Assembly: GCA_020634515.1 (NCBI GenBank)
Contig: JACKBL010000002.1
Span: 372,001 to 436,000 of the forward strand
Direction: 5' to 3'
DNA: 64,000 nucleotides
Source of the DNA: Ardenticatenales bacterium
Lineage (GTDB): Bacteria; Chloroflexota; Anaerolineae; Promineifilales; Promineifilaceae
Positions 7,061 through 16,669 of the stretch are shown piece by piece; positions within the stretch are counted from its first letter, which is position 1; each line of letters begins with the position of its first letter. Position numbers and translations under genes: made by a program. The notes under the pieces are model-generated. The model worked only from the letters and a program-made list of their open reading frames with translations. It was not told where the DNA came from and made no database searches.

Positions 7061-9244
7061 TCAGGCGGGTTCCGTTTGGGGTTGCGTGGTGCGTAATGCC
7101 GGCACATACATCAACGTGGCATACTCCTTCACCATCCGCCGCATACTGAACTGGGGCGTATTTCCGCGAATTGCCTCGCGCATCATTTCTACCCAGCCGC
7201 GCGGGATGTCATCCCGATCTCGTTCATAGAAGAGGGGGACAACCTCCTCTTCTAGCAGTTCATAGATGGCATTTGCGTCCGCCCGGTCCTGGGCATCGGG
7301 GTTGTCGTGCCGCCCCCCGTCGATAGCCCAGCCATTGGCCCCATTGTATCCTTCGGCCCACCAGCCATCAAGGATGCTCAGGTTGGGCACGCCGTTGAGT
7401 GAGGCTTTCATGCCGCTGGTGCCGCTGGCTTCGCGGGGGAGGCGGGGCGTGTTCAACCAGACATCGACGCCCTGCGTGAGATAGCGCGCCATGTGCATGT
7501 CGTAATCTTCCAGAAATGCGACGCGCCCGCCCAACTGGTTGTTTTTCGCCAGATTGTAGATTTCCTGAATGAGCCGTTTGCCAGGATCGTCGGCGGGGTG
7601 AGCTTTGCCGGCAAAAACAATCTGCACGGGGCGGTGTGCGTCCAGCAGAATACGGCGCAGCCGCTCAATGTCCTTGAAGATCAGAGTGGCGCGTTTGTAG
7701 GTCGCAAAACGGCGAGCAAAGCCAATCGTCAGTGCGTAGGGGTCCAGGAGACGGCCGTTGACGAGTACTTGCAGGGGGTCGGCGGTTCCGGCTATCCACT
7801 GGGTGCGCAACCTTTCACGCAGGAAGTGGATCAACTTGCGCTTCATTTCCAGGTGGACGTCCCAGAGGTCTTGTGCCGGCAAATCCTTGATCCGCTCCCA
7901 TACGGCCAGGTCATCCTGTCTATCCCGCCAATCCGGTCCCAGATACTTGTTGAACTGATCGCTCATCTCGCTGGAAATCCAGGTGGGCACATGGACGCCG
8001 TTGGTTACGGAAATGATGGGTACATCGCGCACCGATCTGTCCGGCCAGACCTCGTTCCACATCGCTCGCGATACGTCGCCATGCAGTTTGCTGACGCCAT
8101 TCGCCATCCCCGCCATACGCAGAGCCAGCACCGTCATGTTGAAAGCGACGCCCCACGACTCCTGGTGTTCGCCCAGGCTGAGGAACTGCTCCCGATTCAG
8201 GCCCATTTCGTGCCAGAAATTGGCGAAATAATGCTCCACCATGTGGAACGGGAACGTGTCATGACCGGCGGGTACAGGGGTGTGCGTGGTGAAAATGGTT
8301 TGTTGCTTGACATCGGCGGCGGCGGCGGCGAAGCTCATACCCGCCTGCACTTTTTCGCGGATTAACTCCAACACCAGGAAGGCGGAATGTCCCTCGTTCA
8401 TGTGCCATGCGCCGGGCTGGTAGCCGAGGGCGCGCAGCAGCCGCACGCCGCCAATGCCCAGCATGATCTCCTGGCGGATGCGCATTTCGTTGTCCCCGGA
8501 GTAGAGGCGCGCCGAGAGTTCACGCTCCCAGGGGTCGTTTTCATCCACGTCCGTATCCATCAAGTAGAGCGCGGTGCGGCCCGCTTCGATTTTCCAGGCC
8601 CGGGCAAAAACGTACCGATCGCCAATGGGGACGCTGATCATCAACGGGTGACCATCCGGATGGAGGACCGGGCGGATGGGGGCGATGTGCATGTCCAACT
8701 GCTGGTAGACCGCTTCCTGCCAGCCGTGCGCGGGAATACGTTGACGGAAATATCCCTGCGGATACATGAAGCCGACGCAGACGAGGGGCAGCCCCAGGTC
8801 ACTGGCCTCTTTGGCGTGGTCGCCCGACAAAATGCCCAGGCCGCCGGAGTAGATGGGGAGGGAGTTGTGCAGGCCAAATTCGGCGGAGAAGTAAGCGATT
8901 GTCCTTTCTTTGAGTTCCGGGTAGGTGGTGTGGAACCAGCTATGACCGTTTGCCATTTCCTGGTCCAGGCGCATGAGTACCTGGTTGTAGCGGCGCGCAA
9001 AAACGGGATCGTTGGCGGCTGCTTCCAGGCGCTCCGGGCTGATTTCATGCAGCATTTGCACGGGATTGTGTTGGGTGCTGCGCCAGAGGGTCAGGTCTAG
9101 TCGTTTGAACAGATTGCGAGCTTCGGGGGTCCAACTCCACCAGAGGTTGTAGGCTAAGTCGGGCAAGCGCCGGAGTTTTGCCGGCATTTTTTCCTCAAGT
9201 AACGTCATCTCTCTTACCTTCATGTCGCCGCGCATCAGTGACAT
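7061..9244 (-). CDS. glgP: Alpha-glucan phosphorylase (GT35, short Thermus-type)
   Basis: The 727-residue protein matches the 'alpha-glucan family phosphorylase' branch: it starts with the DUF3417-like segment LPDLAYNLWWSWTPEARNLF and carries IAYFSAEFGLHNSLPIYSGGLGILSGDHAKEASDLGLPLV, TTHTPVPAGHD and the C-terminal pyridoxal-phosphate region EASGTSGMKASLNG followed by LSILDGWWAEGYNG. The lysine in GTSGMK is the expected PLP Schiff-base residue. It releases glucose-1-phosphate from alpha-1,4-glucans. A promoter with an overlapping palindrome lies upstream (9292-9346), so it is probably transcribed on its own and regulated. No other glycogen gene adjoins it. Confidence 0.95.
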   Translation of the reverse strand: MSLMRGDMKVREMTLLEEKMPAKLRRLPDLAYNLWWSWTPEARNLFKRLDLTLWRSTQHNPVQMLHEISPERLEAAANDPVFARRYNQVLMRLDQEMANGHSWFHTTYPELKERTIAYFSAEFGLHNSLPIYSGGLGILSGDHAKEASDLGLPLVCVGFMYPQGYFRQRIPAHGWQEAVYQQLDMHIAPIRPVLHPDGHPLMISVPIGDRYVFARAWKIEAGRTALYLMDTDVDENDPWERELSARLYSGDNEMRIRQEIMLGIGGVRLLRALGYQPGAWHMNEGHSAFLVLELIREKVQAGMSFAAAAADVKQQTIFTTHTPVPAGHDTFPFHMVEHYFANFWHEMGLNREQFLSLGEHQESWGVAFNMTVLALRMAGMANGVSKLHGDVSRAMWNEVWPDRSVRDVPIISVTNGVHVPTWISSEMSDQFNKYLGPDWRDRQDDLAVWERIKDLPAQDLWDVHLEMKRKLIHFLRERLRTQWIAGTADPLQVLVNGRLLDPYALTIGFARRFATYKRATLIFKDIERLRRILLDAHRPVQIVFAGKAHPADDPGKRLIQEIYNLAKNNQLGGRVAFLEDYDMHMARYLTQGVDVWLNTPRLPREASGTSGMKASLNGVPNLSILDGWWAEGYNGANGWAIDGGRHDNPDAQDRADANAIYELLEEEVVPLFYERDRDDIPRGWVEMMREAIRGNTPQFSMRRMVKEYATLMYVPALRTTQPQTEPA

Positions 9245-9291
9245 TTCGCGGCAAAAACATCATTCCTGGCGAATCTTGCTTCGCCAAAATA

Positions 9292-9346
9292 GTTGACATG
9301 TCAACAATTAACGCAGCGATTATATCACGCCCCGTCAACCGGACAA
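9292..9346 (-). promoter_or_regulatory. glgP promoter with overlapping palindromic operator
   Basis: On the reverse strand TTGTCC (9346-9341) and TATAAT (9324-9319) are 16 bp apart, a good sigma-70-type promoter pointing at the phosphorylase gene. Just downstream, at about +5 to +20, lies the perfect 14-bp palindrome GTTGACATGTCAAC (9292-9305), placed where a repressor would block transcription. The regulator is not identifiable from this window. Confidence 0.6.
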
Positions 9347-9438
9347 CGACAGCCAATTGTCGCACGGCAACCAGACGTGTCTGATCACCACCGGCGAAAA
9401 AGACGGCAGATATGGAGACGGTGTAGGGAACGGACGAT

Positions 9439-10365
9439 TTAACCGTCGACCTTCACCCGCCACGGCGGGCGGGTTGCCCGTGGGCGGGGATTCAGGGCGC
9501 AGTCAATTGCCAGGGCGGCGGATTGTTCCACGCACCAGTGGAAGGCTGCCGCCCCCATCAGGTTAACGTCCATCGCCGGCGACGGGTTGGTGGGGTTGAT
9601 CACGTAAGGCGTGCCGTCGGCCAGGGCGAATTCGACCATGTTGATGTCATAGCCAAACGCGCGCGTGATCGTGCTGGCGTCCGCCCGAATGCGCGCCAGC
9701 AGGTCCGCGTCGAGGCCTGGCGTTTCGATCTGGTAGGTCTTTTTTTCCAGGGAGAATTCCAGCGGGAGGACATTGTCGCCGCCGATGACGAAGCAGTGGA
9801 TGTGCTTTTCCGCCGGCACGATCTCCTGCAAAATCATCGTTAATGTATGGCTCTGGTCGTATCGGTCAATCAACTCATCCACGTTGTGCACGCGGTAGGA
9901 AATGCGTCGTCCGCCGGTGATCGCATCCTTGAAAATTGCCGGCACACCCACGTACCCAATCACCCCTTCCCAATCCAGCGGATAAGAGAGATTGCGGAAA
10001 CTCTCCGGAACCGTATCCGCCTCCACCGTCTTGTTGGGTAAAATTAGCGTGCGCGGGATCTTCATCCCCAACTGCGCCACCAAACTCAACCCATAAAACT
10101 TGTCGTCAATGGACCACGTGTACGGGTCGTTTAGCACCACGCATCCTTGCATCGCCGCATACTTCACCACAGCCCGGTAAAAGGGAATTTCATGGGACAT
10201 GCGGTCCACAATGACGTCATAGCCAAGCACATCATTTGTCTTGACGCCGCTTAGTTTCACCAACTCCGCCGTCACGCGACTGCTGCGACGGTTGACCTCC
10301 GCCATAATAGCGGACGGCCAACTCCACTCGCGCCCAATCAACAGACCAATGCGCTTCTGCGTCAT
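9439..10365 (-). CDS. ATP-grasp family protein (RimK/glutathione synthetase-like)
   Basis: I place the start at the ATG at 10365, six bases after AAGGAG; an ATG further upstream lacks a ribosome site. The 308-residue product has an N-terminal Rossmann-like lobe (RIGLLIGREWSWP) and a C-terminal ATP-grasp fold: an IFKDAITGGRRISYRV segment in the position of the ATP-binding loop, QEIVPAEKHIHCFVIGGD, and the Mg-ligand region NMVEFALADGTPYVINPTNPSP. ATP-grasp enzymes ligate a carboxylate to an amine or thiol through an acyl phosphate; the substrate here is unknown. It lies upstream of glgP on the same strand, but glgP has its own promoter. Confidence 0.82.
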   Translation of the reverse strand: MTQKRIGLLIGREWSWPSAIMAEVNRRSSRVTAELVKLSGVKTNDVLGYDVIVDRMSHEIPFYRAVVKYAAMQGCVVLNDPYTWSIDDKFYGLSLVAQLGMKIPRTLILPNKTVEADTVPESFRNLSYPLDWEGVIGYVGVPAIFKDAITGGRRISYRVHNVDELIDRYDQSHTLTMILQEIVPAEKHIHCFVIGGDNVLPLEFSLEKKTYQIETPGLDADLLARIRADASTITRAFGYDINMVEFALADGTPYVINPTNPSPAMDVNLMGAAAFHWCVEQSAALAIDCALNPRPRATRPPWRVKVDG

Positions 10366-11100
10366 CTCAACTCCTTCAAAGTAGTCATCAGTGGGTCGTG
10401 GCAAGAACAGTTGATGGTTAGAGGTTCGTAACGGGTAAGAGCAGCACGTTCTGCGTTCATCGTTTAACTATTCACCTCCACCTTCCCGGAAGCTGTTTTG
10501 ATGTTAAGTCAGCCAAGATTGGTTCATTCTTGGAGAAAGAACCAATAAAATAAAAGGGGGAAGTTATTCTTTGATGGTCATCAACAACAAGACATTTTGG
10601 GCCTGAAATGCCACTTCCGGGAACGTTCGTTAGACTATGTACCCCGGAGGTTGAACAGTCACTATTGTTAACAGTTTGTTGTTGGCCAGGATTGTACCGA
10701 ATTACCGCCCGCATACAAAACGGAAAAGCGATGTTTTGACGACGTCGCCTGGCTGTCGCCTGGATTTCCCTCTCCTGATGCGCAAATAAGATAGCCCGTG
10801 ACTTATGACCATGTTATAATGCGCGGCGGTCTGACCGTGGTAACCGGTCGGCCTCTTTTCCACGCCTGTACAATTCGCGTCGCCGGTTCTCGACACCACC
10901 CATTTGGCTGCCCGTGAGTCAGTTCCCAATTTGCCTGCCGATTTGCCGGCACAGGACCACATCTCTGGCGTGGCTTATGGCTGCGTGGGGCAACGACGCT
11001 CATTCAACCAGCGGGCGTCAAGACGATTTTTTCATCCCGTCCGTGACCTGTTTTGCCCTCGTGCCCGGTGTATCCATCCAACTATGTAAAGGAGCTTCGA
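10366..11100. other. 735-bp intergenic region upstream of sucC
   Basis: No convincing gene is seen on either strand. The region separates the divergent ATP-grasp and sucC genes. It holds an extended -10 promoter (10812-10820) and a long untranslated leader before sucC. One small reverse-strand reading frame (10472-10714) has no ribosome site or recognisable content. Confidence 0.6.
10812..10820 (+). promoter_or_regulatory. Extended -10 promoter for sucCD
   Basis: TGTTATAAT (extended -10 TGnTATAAT) points to sucC. No good -35 is seen 17 bp upstream (TAGCCC), as is common for extended -10 promoters. It would give a leader of about 270 nt before the GTG of sucC. Confidence 0.45.
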
Positions 11101-12240
11101 GTGAATCTACATGAATACCAGGCAAAGCGATTATTTGCCAAAGAAGGTGTACCTATTCCCAACGGCGATGTGGCCTCCACCCCGTCGCAGGCGCGCGCCG
11201 TTGCCCGCGATCTGGGCGGCAAAGTCGTGGTCAAAGCGCAGGTCTTGACGGGCGGGCGCGGCAAGGCGGGCGGCGTCAAACTGGCAAACACCCCGGACGA
11301 AGCCGAGGAACTGGCGCGACACATCCTGGGCATGAATATCAAGGGCCTGACCGTGCGCAAAGTGCTCATTGACGAGCAGTCCCCTGGCATTCAGCAAGAG
11401 ATTTATCTGGCGGTGTTGATTGACCGCGCCAAAAAACTGCCCATGATGATGGCTTCCGCTGCCGGTGGCATGGACATCGAAGAAGTGGCGGAGACAACGC
11501 CGGAAAAGATTTTCCGCGTGCACATTAACCCCAACATCGGCCTGCGCCAGTATCAGACGACCTATCTGGCATCGGGCATGAACCTGCCGCAAAATCTGTG
11601 GTCGGATTTTCACAAGCTGGCGGCGGGTCTGTACGCGGCTTTTCTCAAGAATGACGCTTCACTGGCGGAGATCAACCCCCTGGTGATCACCGGCACGGGC
11701 AAGTTATTGGCGCTTGACGGCAAATTTTCCGTAGACGACAACGCGCTCTACCGCCATCCCGATCTGGAAGAGATGCGCGACGTGGATGAGGAGCCGGCGG
11801 CGGAGCGGGAAGCCCGCCTCAGCGGCGTCAACTACATCCAGCTCGACGGCGAGATTGGCTGCATGGTTAACGGCGCGGGGCTGGCGATGGCCACCATGGA
11901 CATCATCAAGCTCTATGGCGGCGAACCCGCCAATTTCCTGGACATCGGCGGCGGGGCCAAGTCGGATCAGGTGGCGACGGCGCTGCGTATCATTCTTTCC
12001 GACTCGCGCGTCAAGGCGGTACTATTCAACGTCTTTGGCGGCATTGTGCGCGGCGATGAGGTGGCGCGCGGTATTATTGAGGCGCTGCGTCAGCTTGACA
12101 CGAAAGTGCCCATGGTGGTCCGTTTGCTGGGCACGAATGCGGAAGAAGGACTGCGCATTTTGCAAGAGGCCGACATGGTGACGGCCACGACCTTATCCGA
12201 AGCGGCGCAAAAGGCTGTGAAACTGGCGCGAGGAGAGTAA
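11101..12240 (+). CDS. sucC: Succinyl-CoA synthetase beta subunit
   Basis: The start is the GTG at 11101, six bases after AAAGGAG, giving the classic beginning MNLHEYQAKRLFAKEGVPIP; the 379-residue length is typical. The N-terminal ATP-grasp lobe shows VKAQVLTGGRGKAGGVK, then EINPLVI in the nucleotide-binding part, and the C-terminal ligase domain has LDIGGGAKSDQVATALRII and NVFGGIVRGDEVA. With SucD it makes succinate from succinyl-CoA with substrate-level phosphorylation in the TCA cycle. sucD follows after 2 bp. Confidence 0.96.
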   Translation: MNLHEYQAKRLFAKEGVPIPNGDVASTPSQARAVARDLGGKVVVKAQVLTGGRGKAGGVKLANTPDEAEELARHILGMNIKGLTVRKVLIDEQSPGIQQEIYLAVLIDRAKKLPMMMASAAGGMDIEEVAETTPEKIFRVHINPNIGLRQYQTTYLASGMNLPQNLWSDFHKLAAGLYAAFLKNDASLAEINPLVITGTGKLLALDGKFSVDDNALYRHPDLEEMRDVDEEPAAEREARLSGVNYIQLDGEIGCMVNGAGLAMATMDIIKLYGGEPANFLDIGGGAKSDQVATALRIILSDSRVKAVLFNVFGGIVRGDEVARGIIEALRQLDTKVPMVVRLLGTNAEEGLRILQEADMVTATTLSEAAQKAVKLARGE

Positions 12241-12242
12241 CG

Positions 12243-13100
12243 ATGAGTATCTTAGTTGACAAGAACACGCGCCTGTTGGTGCAGGGTATTACCGGGCGGG
12301 AAGGCAGCTTCCATACGCAGCAGATGGTCGAGTATGGCACGAACGTGGTGGCGGGCGTGCGCGCGGGTAAGGGCGGCGAATGGATTCATGGCGTGCCCGT
12401 TTTTGATACGGTGCAGGAAGCGGTGGAGGCCACGGGGGCGAATGCGTCCGTGTTGTATGTGCCGGCACGTTTTGCCGCCGATGCTATTTATGAAGCAGCG
12501 GATGGCGGCATTAAGCTGATTGTGTGCATCACCGAACGCATTCCCGTTCTGGACATGGTCAAAATCACCTCCTACCTGGACGCCAAAGGCGTGCGCATGG
12601 TCGGTCCCAACTGCCCCGGTCTGATCACGCCGGGCGAAGCCAAAGTGGGCATCATTCCCGGCTCCATTGTCACGCCGGGGCCGATTGGCGTCGTCTCTCG
12701 CAGTGGCACACTCACCTACGAGGTCGTGTACGCCCTCACCAGCCGCGGCATCGGGCAGACCACCTGCGTGGGCATCGGCGGCGACCCGGTGAACGGAACT
12801 AGCTTCATCGACGTGCTGAAGATGTTTGAGGCGGACCCGGACACGGAGCAGGTGATTATGATCGGTGAGATTGGCGGCACGGATGAAGAGAAGGCGGCCA
12901 GGTACATCGCCCAACATATGACGAAACGGGTGACGGCGTTTATTGCCGGCAGAACGGCTCCTCCTGGACGGCGTATGGGGCACGCCGGCGCGATTGTGGA
13001 AGGCAAAAGCGGCACGGCGGAAGGCAAAATCGCTGCCCTGGAAGCCGCCGGCGTGCGCGTGGCTGCCAATCCTGACGAAATCGTGGGCATGATCGCCTGA
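12243..13100 (+). CDS. sucD: Succinyl-CoA synthetase alpha subunit
   Basis: The 285-residue protein begins SILVDKNTRLLVQGITGREGSFH, the CoA-binding Rossmann domain, and continues with VGPNCPGLITPGEAKVGIIPG and GIGGDPVNGTSFIDVL. The catalytic phosphohistidine is in RRMGHAGAIV near residue 240. Length and motifs are canonical. It begins 2 bp after sucC with a GGAGAG ribosome site at the sucC end, so the two subunits are made from one transcript. Confidence 0.96.
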   Translation: MSILVDKNTRLLVQGITGREGSFHTQQMVEYGTNVVAGVRAGKGGEWIHGVPVFDTVQEAVEATGANASVLYVPARFAADAIYEAADGGIKLIVCITERIPVLDMVKITSYLDAKGVRMVGPNCPGLITPGEAKVGIIPGSIVTPGPIGVVSRSGTLTYEVVYALTSRGIGQTTCVGIGGDPVNGTSFIDVLKMFEADPDTEQVIMIGEIGGTDEEKAARYIAQHMTKRVTAFIAGRTAPPGRRMGHAGAIVEGKSGTAEGKIAALEAAGVRVAANPDEIVGMIA

Positions 13101-13189
13101 TCATTGCCCGCTTGTGGTGAGTGAACCTCAGAGGCGAAGGCGCGGTCCGTTCTCGCGGGCGCGCGCCTTCGCCTACAGGGCGGCAGCCG

Positions 13190-15505
13190 ATGAACGCCTT
13201 ACGCCGAACTGACGCAGGTTTTTGGGTCGTGCTGCTGCTGTGCGTGCTGGTGGCGTGGCCGTTTATCAGTCGCGCCGGGCTGCCGCAACAAACGGACGCC
13301 GAACTGCACATTTTCCGCCTGGCGGAGTTGAACCGGTTGGTGCGCGGTGGCGTCTGGTATCCCCGGTGGGCGCCAGACTTTTATTACGGCTACGGCTATC
13401 CCATTTTCAATTACTACGCCCCCCTGACCTATTACCTGGGACTGCTGCCGATGCTGGTTTTGGGCATGACGGCGGTGCAGGGGGTGAAGTTTGTATTTGT
13501 GTTGGGGATGGTGTTGGCCGGGGTGGGGGTGTATGGGTTTGTGCGCGACAATTGGGGGCGAAATGCCGGCATTCTCGCCGCCGCCCTCGTCCTCTTTGCC
13601 CCCTACCTGCAATTTGTAGACCCCCACGCCCGGGGCGACCTTGCCGAATCCTTCAGCTTTGGCCTGCTCCCCCTCGCTTTTTGGGCCTTTGATCGCCTAC
13701 GCCGCTGCCCAGGCCCCGGTAATTGGCTGGCTGCTTCCCTGCTGACTGCCGGCATCATCCTGGCGCACAACCTCATGGCCCTCGTCTTCTTTGCCCTCCT
13801 CCTCGCCTGGTCCATCTGGTGGTTCATCCTCGGCGAGAAACCGCGGCGCGGCTGGTCGTTTGCCGCCCTCCTGCTGGGCGTGGGCGTGGCCGCCTTCTTC
13901 TGGCTGCCCGTGGCGCTGGAGCAAAGCGCCGTCAATTTGCGCTCCGTCATCGGCAGCGGCAGCCATTTCGACTTCCGCCACCACTTTCTCGACTGGCGCA
14001 CCCTGTTGGGCGTGTCCCATCTCCTTGACTGGGGAGCCACGGAGCCGGATTTTGTCTTTAATCTGGGTCTGGGGCCGTGGCTGCTGGGTGCGGCGGGAAT
14101 GGCGGCGCTGATGGCGCGGCGCGGTCAGGGACGGCGGCAGGCGGCGTTTTTTGCGTGGGCGGGGGCGGCGTTGCTGTTTTTGATGATGCCGGCATCCACC
14201 TTCCTCTGGGAAATTGTGCCCGGCCTGCCATTCCTGCAATTTCCGTGGCGGCTGCTCGGCGCGACCGCCATCATGCTGGCCGTCGTCGGCGGCGCGGGAG
14301 CCGGGGCCTGGCTGGGTGACGGCGGCGGCTGGCGCGGCTGGTTTTGGGCGGCGGCGCTGGCCCTCGTCATGCTGCCCGCCTTGCCGCTGACCGAAATCCC
14401 GCCCTGGCCTGCCGACTTTGGCCCCACGGACACGCGCCGCATTGCCGAAATTGAACTGGAAGGCCGCTGGCTGGGCACGACCTCTACGGCGGATTTTGTG
14501 CCGGCAACCGTAGACGTGATTCCGCTGCCCACGGAGCAGGTGGTCCGCGCCTTGTTGCGCGACGAGCCGGTGGACCGCGTTAATCGGGCCACGTTGCCTG
14601 CCGGCACAACCGTGACCGCCGCGGCCATCACGCCGCTGCATACCCGGTACACCGTGCGCGGCACGGAGCCGTTCGCCCTGCGCCTATACCAATTTGCCTT
14701 CCCCGGCTGGCGCGCCCAGGTGAATGGTCGGGATGCGACCACGGATGTGGGGCTGCCGGAGGGATTTTTGGTGGTCCCGCTGCCTGCCGGCAATTTGCAG
14801 GTGGACGTTTTCTTTGGCCCAACCCCCGCGCGCCGCGCCGCGAGCGGGGTCACGCTCCTATCCCTGGTCCTGACTCTTGCGGTCGCCGGCTACACTTCGT
14901 ATAGCGAGAGGGGTAGGAGAAAGAACAGCGGGGTCTCATCCGCGTGGGGGGCGCTGCGCTCGTCTTTTTGGGGAATGTGGGCGATGGTTGTGGTTGCCGG
15001 CATTATCACCCTGGCGCACGTCGGGCTGATTTCTCCCCAGGGCTGGCTGCGCCTGGAATCCACCGACCTGCGCGCCCTCCCCGCGCAAACGGACGCGCGG
15101 ATCGTCTACAACGACGAGATAGCCCTGATCGGCTTTGACGCGCCCCAGACTATGCAGCCGGGGCAGTCGTTACGTCTGACGCTGTATTGGCACGCGCTGA
15201 CGGTTGTCCCCCAAAATTACCAGGTTTTTGTGCATTTGCTGGCTCCAGATGGGCAGGTGGCGACGCAGTCGGATAAGTTGAATCCGGGGGATTTTCCCAC
15301 GGAGCGTTGGCCGCTGGACCGGTATGTGCGTGATGAACATGAGTTGGTTTTGCCGGAGGAAATGCCGGCAGGCAACTACCGTCTGGTCGTCGGCCTCTGG
15401 CTGCAAAACGAGGGCCGCCGCCTGCCCGTCAGCGATGCCGAAGGCCGACCGCTGGGCGACTTCGCCCTCCTGCGGATGTATGCTATTGTCACGGATCATC
15501 AGTGA
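13190..15505 (+). CDS. Large polytopic membrane protein with C-terminal beta domain (GT-C-like)
   Basis: From the ATG at 13190 the product is 771 residues. A GTG at 13121 is in frame, but the added 23 residues are low complexity. About eleven hydrophobic segments span residues 10-410. The first extracytoplasmic loop has QQTDAELHIFRLAELNRLVRGGVWYPRWAPDFYYGYGYPIFNYYAP, the pattern of the '6-pyruvoyl-tetrahydropterin synthase-related' membrane proteins that resemble GT-C glycosyltransferases. Two beta-rich extracytoplasmic parts follow, separated by membrane segments near residues 545 and 600; the last (about 630-771) has PGQSLRLTLYWHALTVVPQNYQVFVHLL, a domain I associate with Chloroflexota glycosyltransferases. 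It probably acts in envelope glycan assembly; donor and acceptor are unknown. Confidence 0.72.
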   Translation: MNALRRTDAGFWVVLLLCVLVAWPFISRAGLPQQTDAELHIFRLAELNRLVRGGVWYPRWAPDFYYGYGYPIFNYYAPLTYYLGLLPMLVLGMTAVQGVKFVFVLGMVLAGVGVYGFVRDNWGRNAGILAAALVLFAPYLQFVDPHARGDLAESFSFGLLPLAFWAFDRLRRCPGPGNWLAASLLTAGIILAHNLMALVFFALLLAWSIWWFILGEKPRRGWSFAALLLGVGVAAFFWLPVALEQSAVNLRSVIGSGSHFDFRHHFLDWRTLLGVSHLLDWGATEPDFVFNLGLGPWLLGAAGMAALMARRGQGRRQAAFFAWAGAALLFLMMPASTFLWEIVPGLPFLQFPWRLLGATAIMLAVVGGAGAGAWLGDGGGWRGWFWAAALALVMLPALPLTEIPPWPADFGPTDTRRIAEIELEGRWLGTTSTADFVPATVDVIPLPTEQVVRALLRDEPVDRVNRATLPAGTTVTAAAITPLHTRYTVRGTEPFALRLYQFAFPGWRAQVNGRDATTDVGLPEGFLVVPLPAGNLQVDVFFGPTPARRAASGVTLLSLVLTLAVAGYTSYSERGRRKNSGVSSAWGALRSSFWGMWAMVVVAGIITLAHVGLISPQGWLRLESTDLRALPAQTDARIVYNDEIALIGFDAPQTMQPGQSLRLTLYWHALTVVPQNYQVFVHLLAPDGQVATQSDKLNPGDFPTERWPLDRYVRDEHELVLPEEMPAGNYRLVVGLWLQNEGRRLPVSDAEGRPLGDFALLRMYAIVTDHQ

Positions 15506-15514
15506 GAAAGGACA

Positions 15515-15541
15515 TTGCCACCTGACACTCTCTGCTAAAAT
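15515..15541 (+). promoter_or_regulatory. Possible promoter for the AAA/DUF4276 pair
   Basis: TTGCCA (15515-15520) and TAAAAT (15536-15541) are 15 bp apart, shorter than the usual 17, in the 69-bp gap before the AAA ATPase gene. Weak evidence; the pair could also be read from the upstream gene. Confidence 0.3.
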
Positions 15542-15574
15542 GTTGACATTGACCCGCATCAGGGAAAACATCTC

Positions 15575-16669
15575 ATGACAACGCAAAGATCGTTAGAAAA
15601 AATCACCCTTCTCGGCTACAAATCTATCCGCGAATTGCGGGATTTTCCCGTCAGGCCAGACTTGAATGTTCTCATTGGCGCGAACGGTTCTGGCAAAACC
15701 AACTTCATCCGCTTTTTTGAAATGTTGGGGCACATGTTGGACCCAAACAAAGGCCTGCAAAACTACGTGAGCGCGCGGGGGCGGGCGGACGCTTTCCTTT
15801 TTCGGGGCATGAAGGTGACGCCGGAACTAAGCGCGCGTCTGGTTTTTGGCCTCAATGAATACAAGTTCACCCTGCGTGCGGCGGATGATCGCTCACTGTT
15901 TTTCGCGCAAGAATCCGCGCCGTTCGCCGGACCATGGTATGGTCGGATTGAGAATGCTCAGGGCGGTGGTCATGTAGAAAGCAAGATTGCCCAGGCGAGA
16001 CCACGCAGCGCCAGTGAACAATGGGTGGTGGACACGATTCAAGGATGGCGCGTTTATCACTTTCATGACACTTCCCCTTCCGCTCCCGTCATGGGCTTGC
16101 ACAATATCGTTGACAATTTGGTGCTGCACGGCAATGCGGCGAATCTGGCTCCCTTTCTCTTGCGTATGAGCCAGCGCCACGCGGCGCAATACGCCCAGAT
16201 TGAGGAAGTGGTCAGACAGGTCGTTCCATTCTTTGGCGCATTTGCTTTGCATGAAGGTTCCCCAGGACAGACGCAACTGCTCTGGAAGGATCGTTATTCT
16301 GATCTACTGTACTATCCGCATCAGCTTTCCGATGGGACCCTGCGCTTCATTTGTCTGGCGACGCTGCTGCTCCAACCTGAGCCGTTGTCTACGATTATTA
16401 TTGACGAGCCAGAATTGGGACTTCATCCATTTGCGATTCAGTTGCTCGCCAGTCTGTTGCATGAGGCGTCCAGTCGGTCGCAGTTGATTGTTTCCACGCA
16501 ATCATCTTTGCTGTTGGATGAGCTGTCGCCCGAACACGTTATCGTGGTGAACCATGAACAGGGCGAATCGACTTTCAACCGACCGGAAACGAAACAGCTA
16601 CAGGAATGGCTGGCGGAATACACGTTGGGGCAGCTTTGGGAAAAGAATGAGTTGGGAGGAACGCCTTGA
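15575..16669 (+). CDS. AAA_21-family ATPase (OLD/RecF-like)
   Basis: The 364-residue protein starts with LEKITLLGYKSIRELRDFPVRPDLNVLIGANGSGKTNFIRFF, placing the Walker A motif at residues 35-42. Later it has an ABC signature YYPHQLSDGTLRFICLATLLL, Walker B LSTIIIDEPELGLHP and the switch region LIVSTQSSLLLDEL. This is the SMC/RecF-like AAA_21 class found in OLD, RloA and related defence ATPases. The ATPase has no nuclease domain of its own. Its stop overlaps the TTG start of the DUF4276 gene by 4 bp (TTGA), so the two products very likely work together. A defence or DNA-repair role is an inference from family and pairing. Confidence 0.88.
   Translation: MTTQRSLEKITLLGYKSIRELRDFPVRPDLNVLIGANGSGKTNFIRFFEMLGHMLDPNKGLQNYVSARGRADAFLFRGMKVTPELSARLVFGLNEYKFTLRAADDRSLFFAQESAPFAGPWYGRIENAQGGGHVESKIAQARPRSASEQWVVDTIQGWRVYHFHDTSPSAPVMGLHNIVDNLVLHGNAANLAPFLLRMSQRHAAQYAQIEEVVRQVVPFFGAFALHEGSPGQTQLLWKDRYSDLLYYPHQLSDGTLRFICLATLLLQPEPLSTIIIDEPELGLHPFAIQLLASLLHEASSRSQLIVSTQSSLLLDELSPEHVIVVNHEQGESTFNRPETKQLQEWLAEYTLGQLWEKNELGGTP

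Noticed and set aside
10472..10714. Reverse-strand frame of 80 codons in the sucC upstream region
   Set aside because: No ribosome site, no family content, low-complexity composition unlike neighbours.
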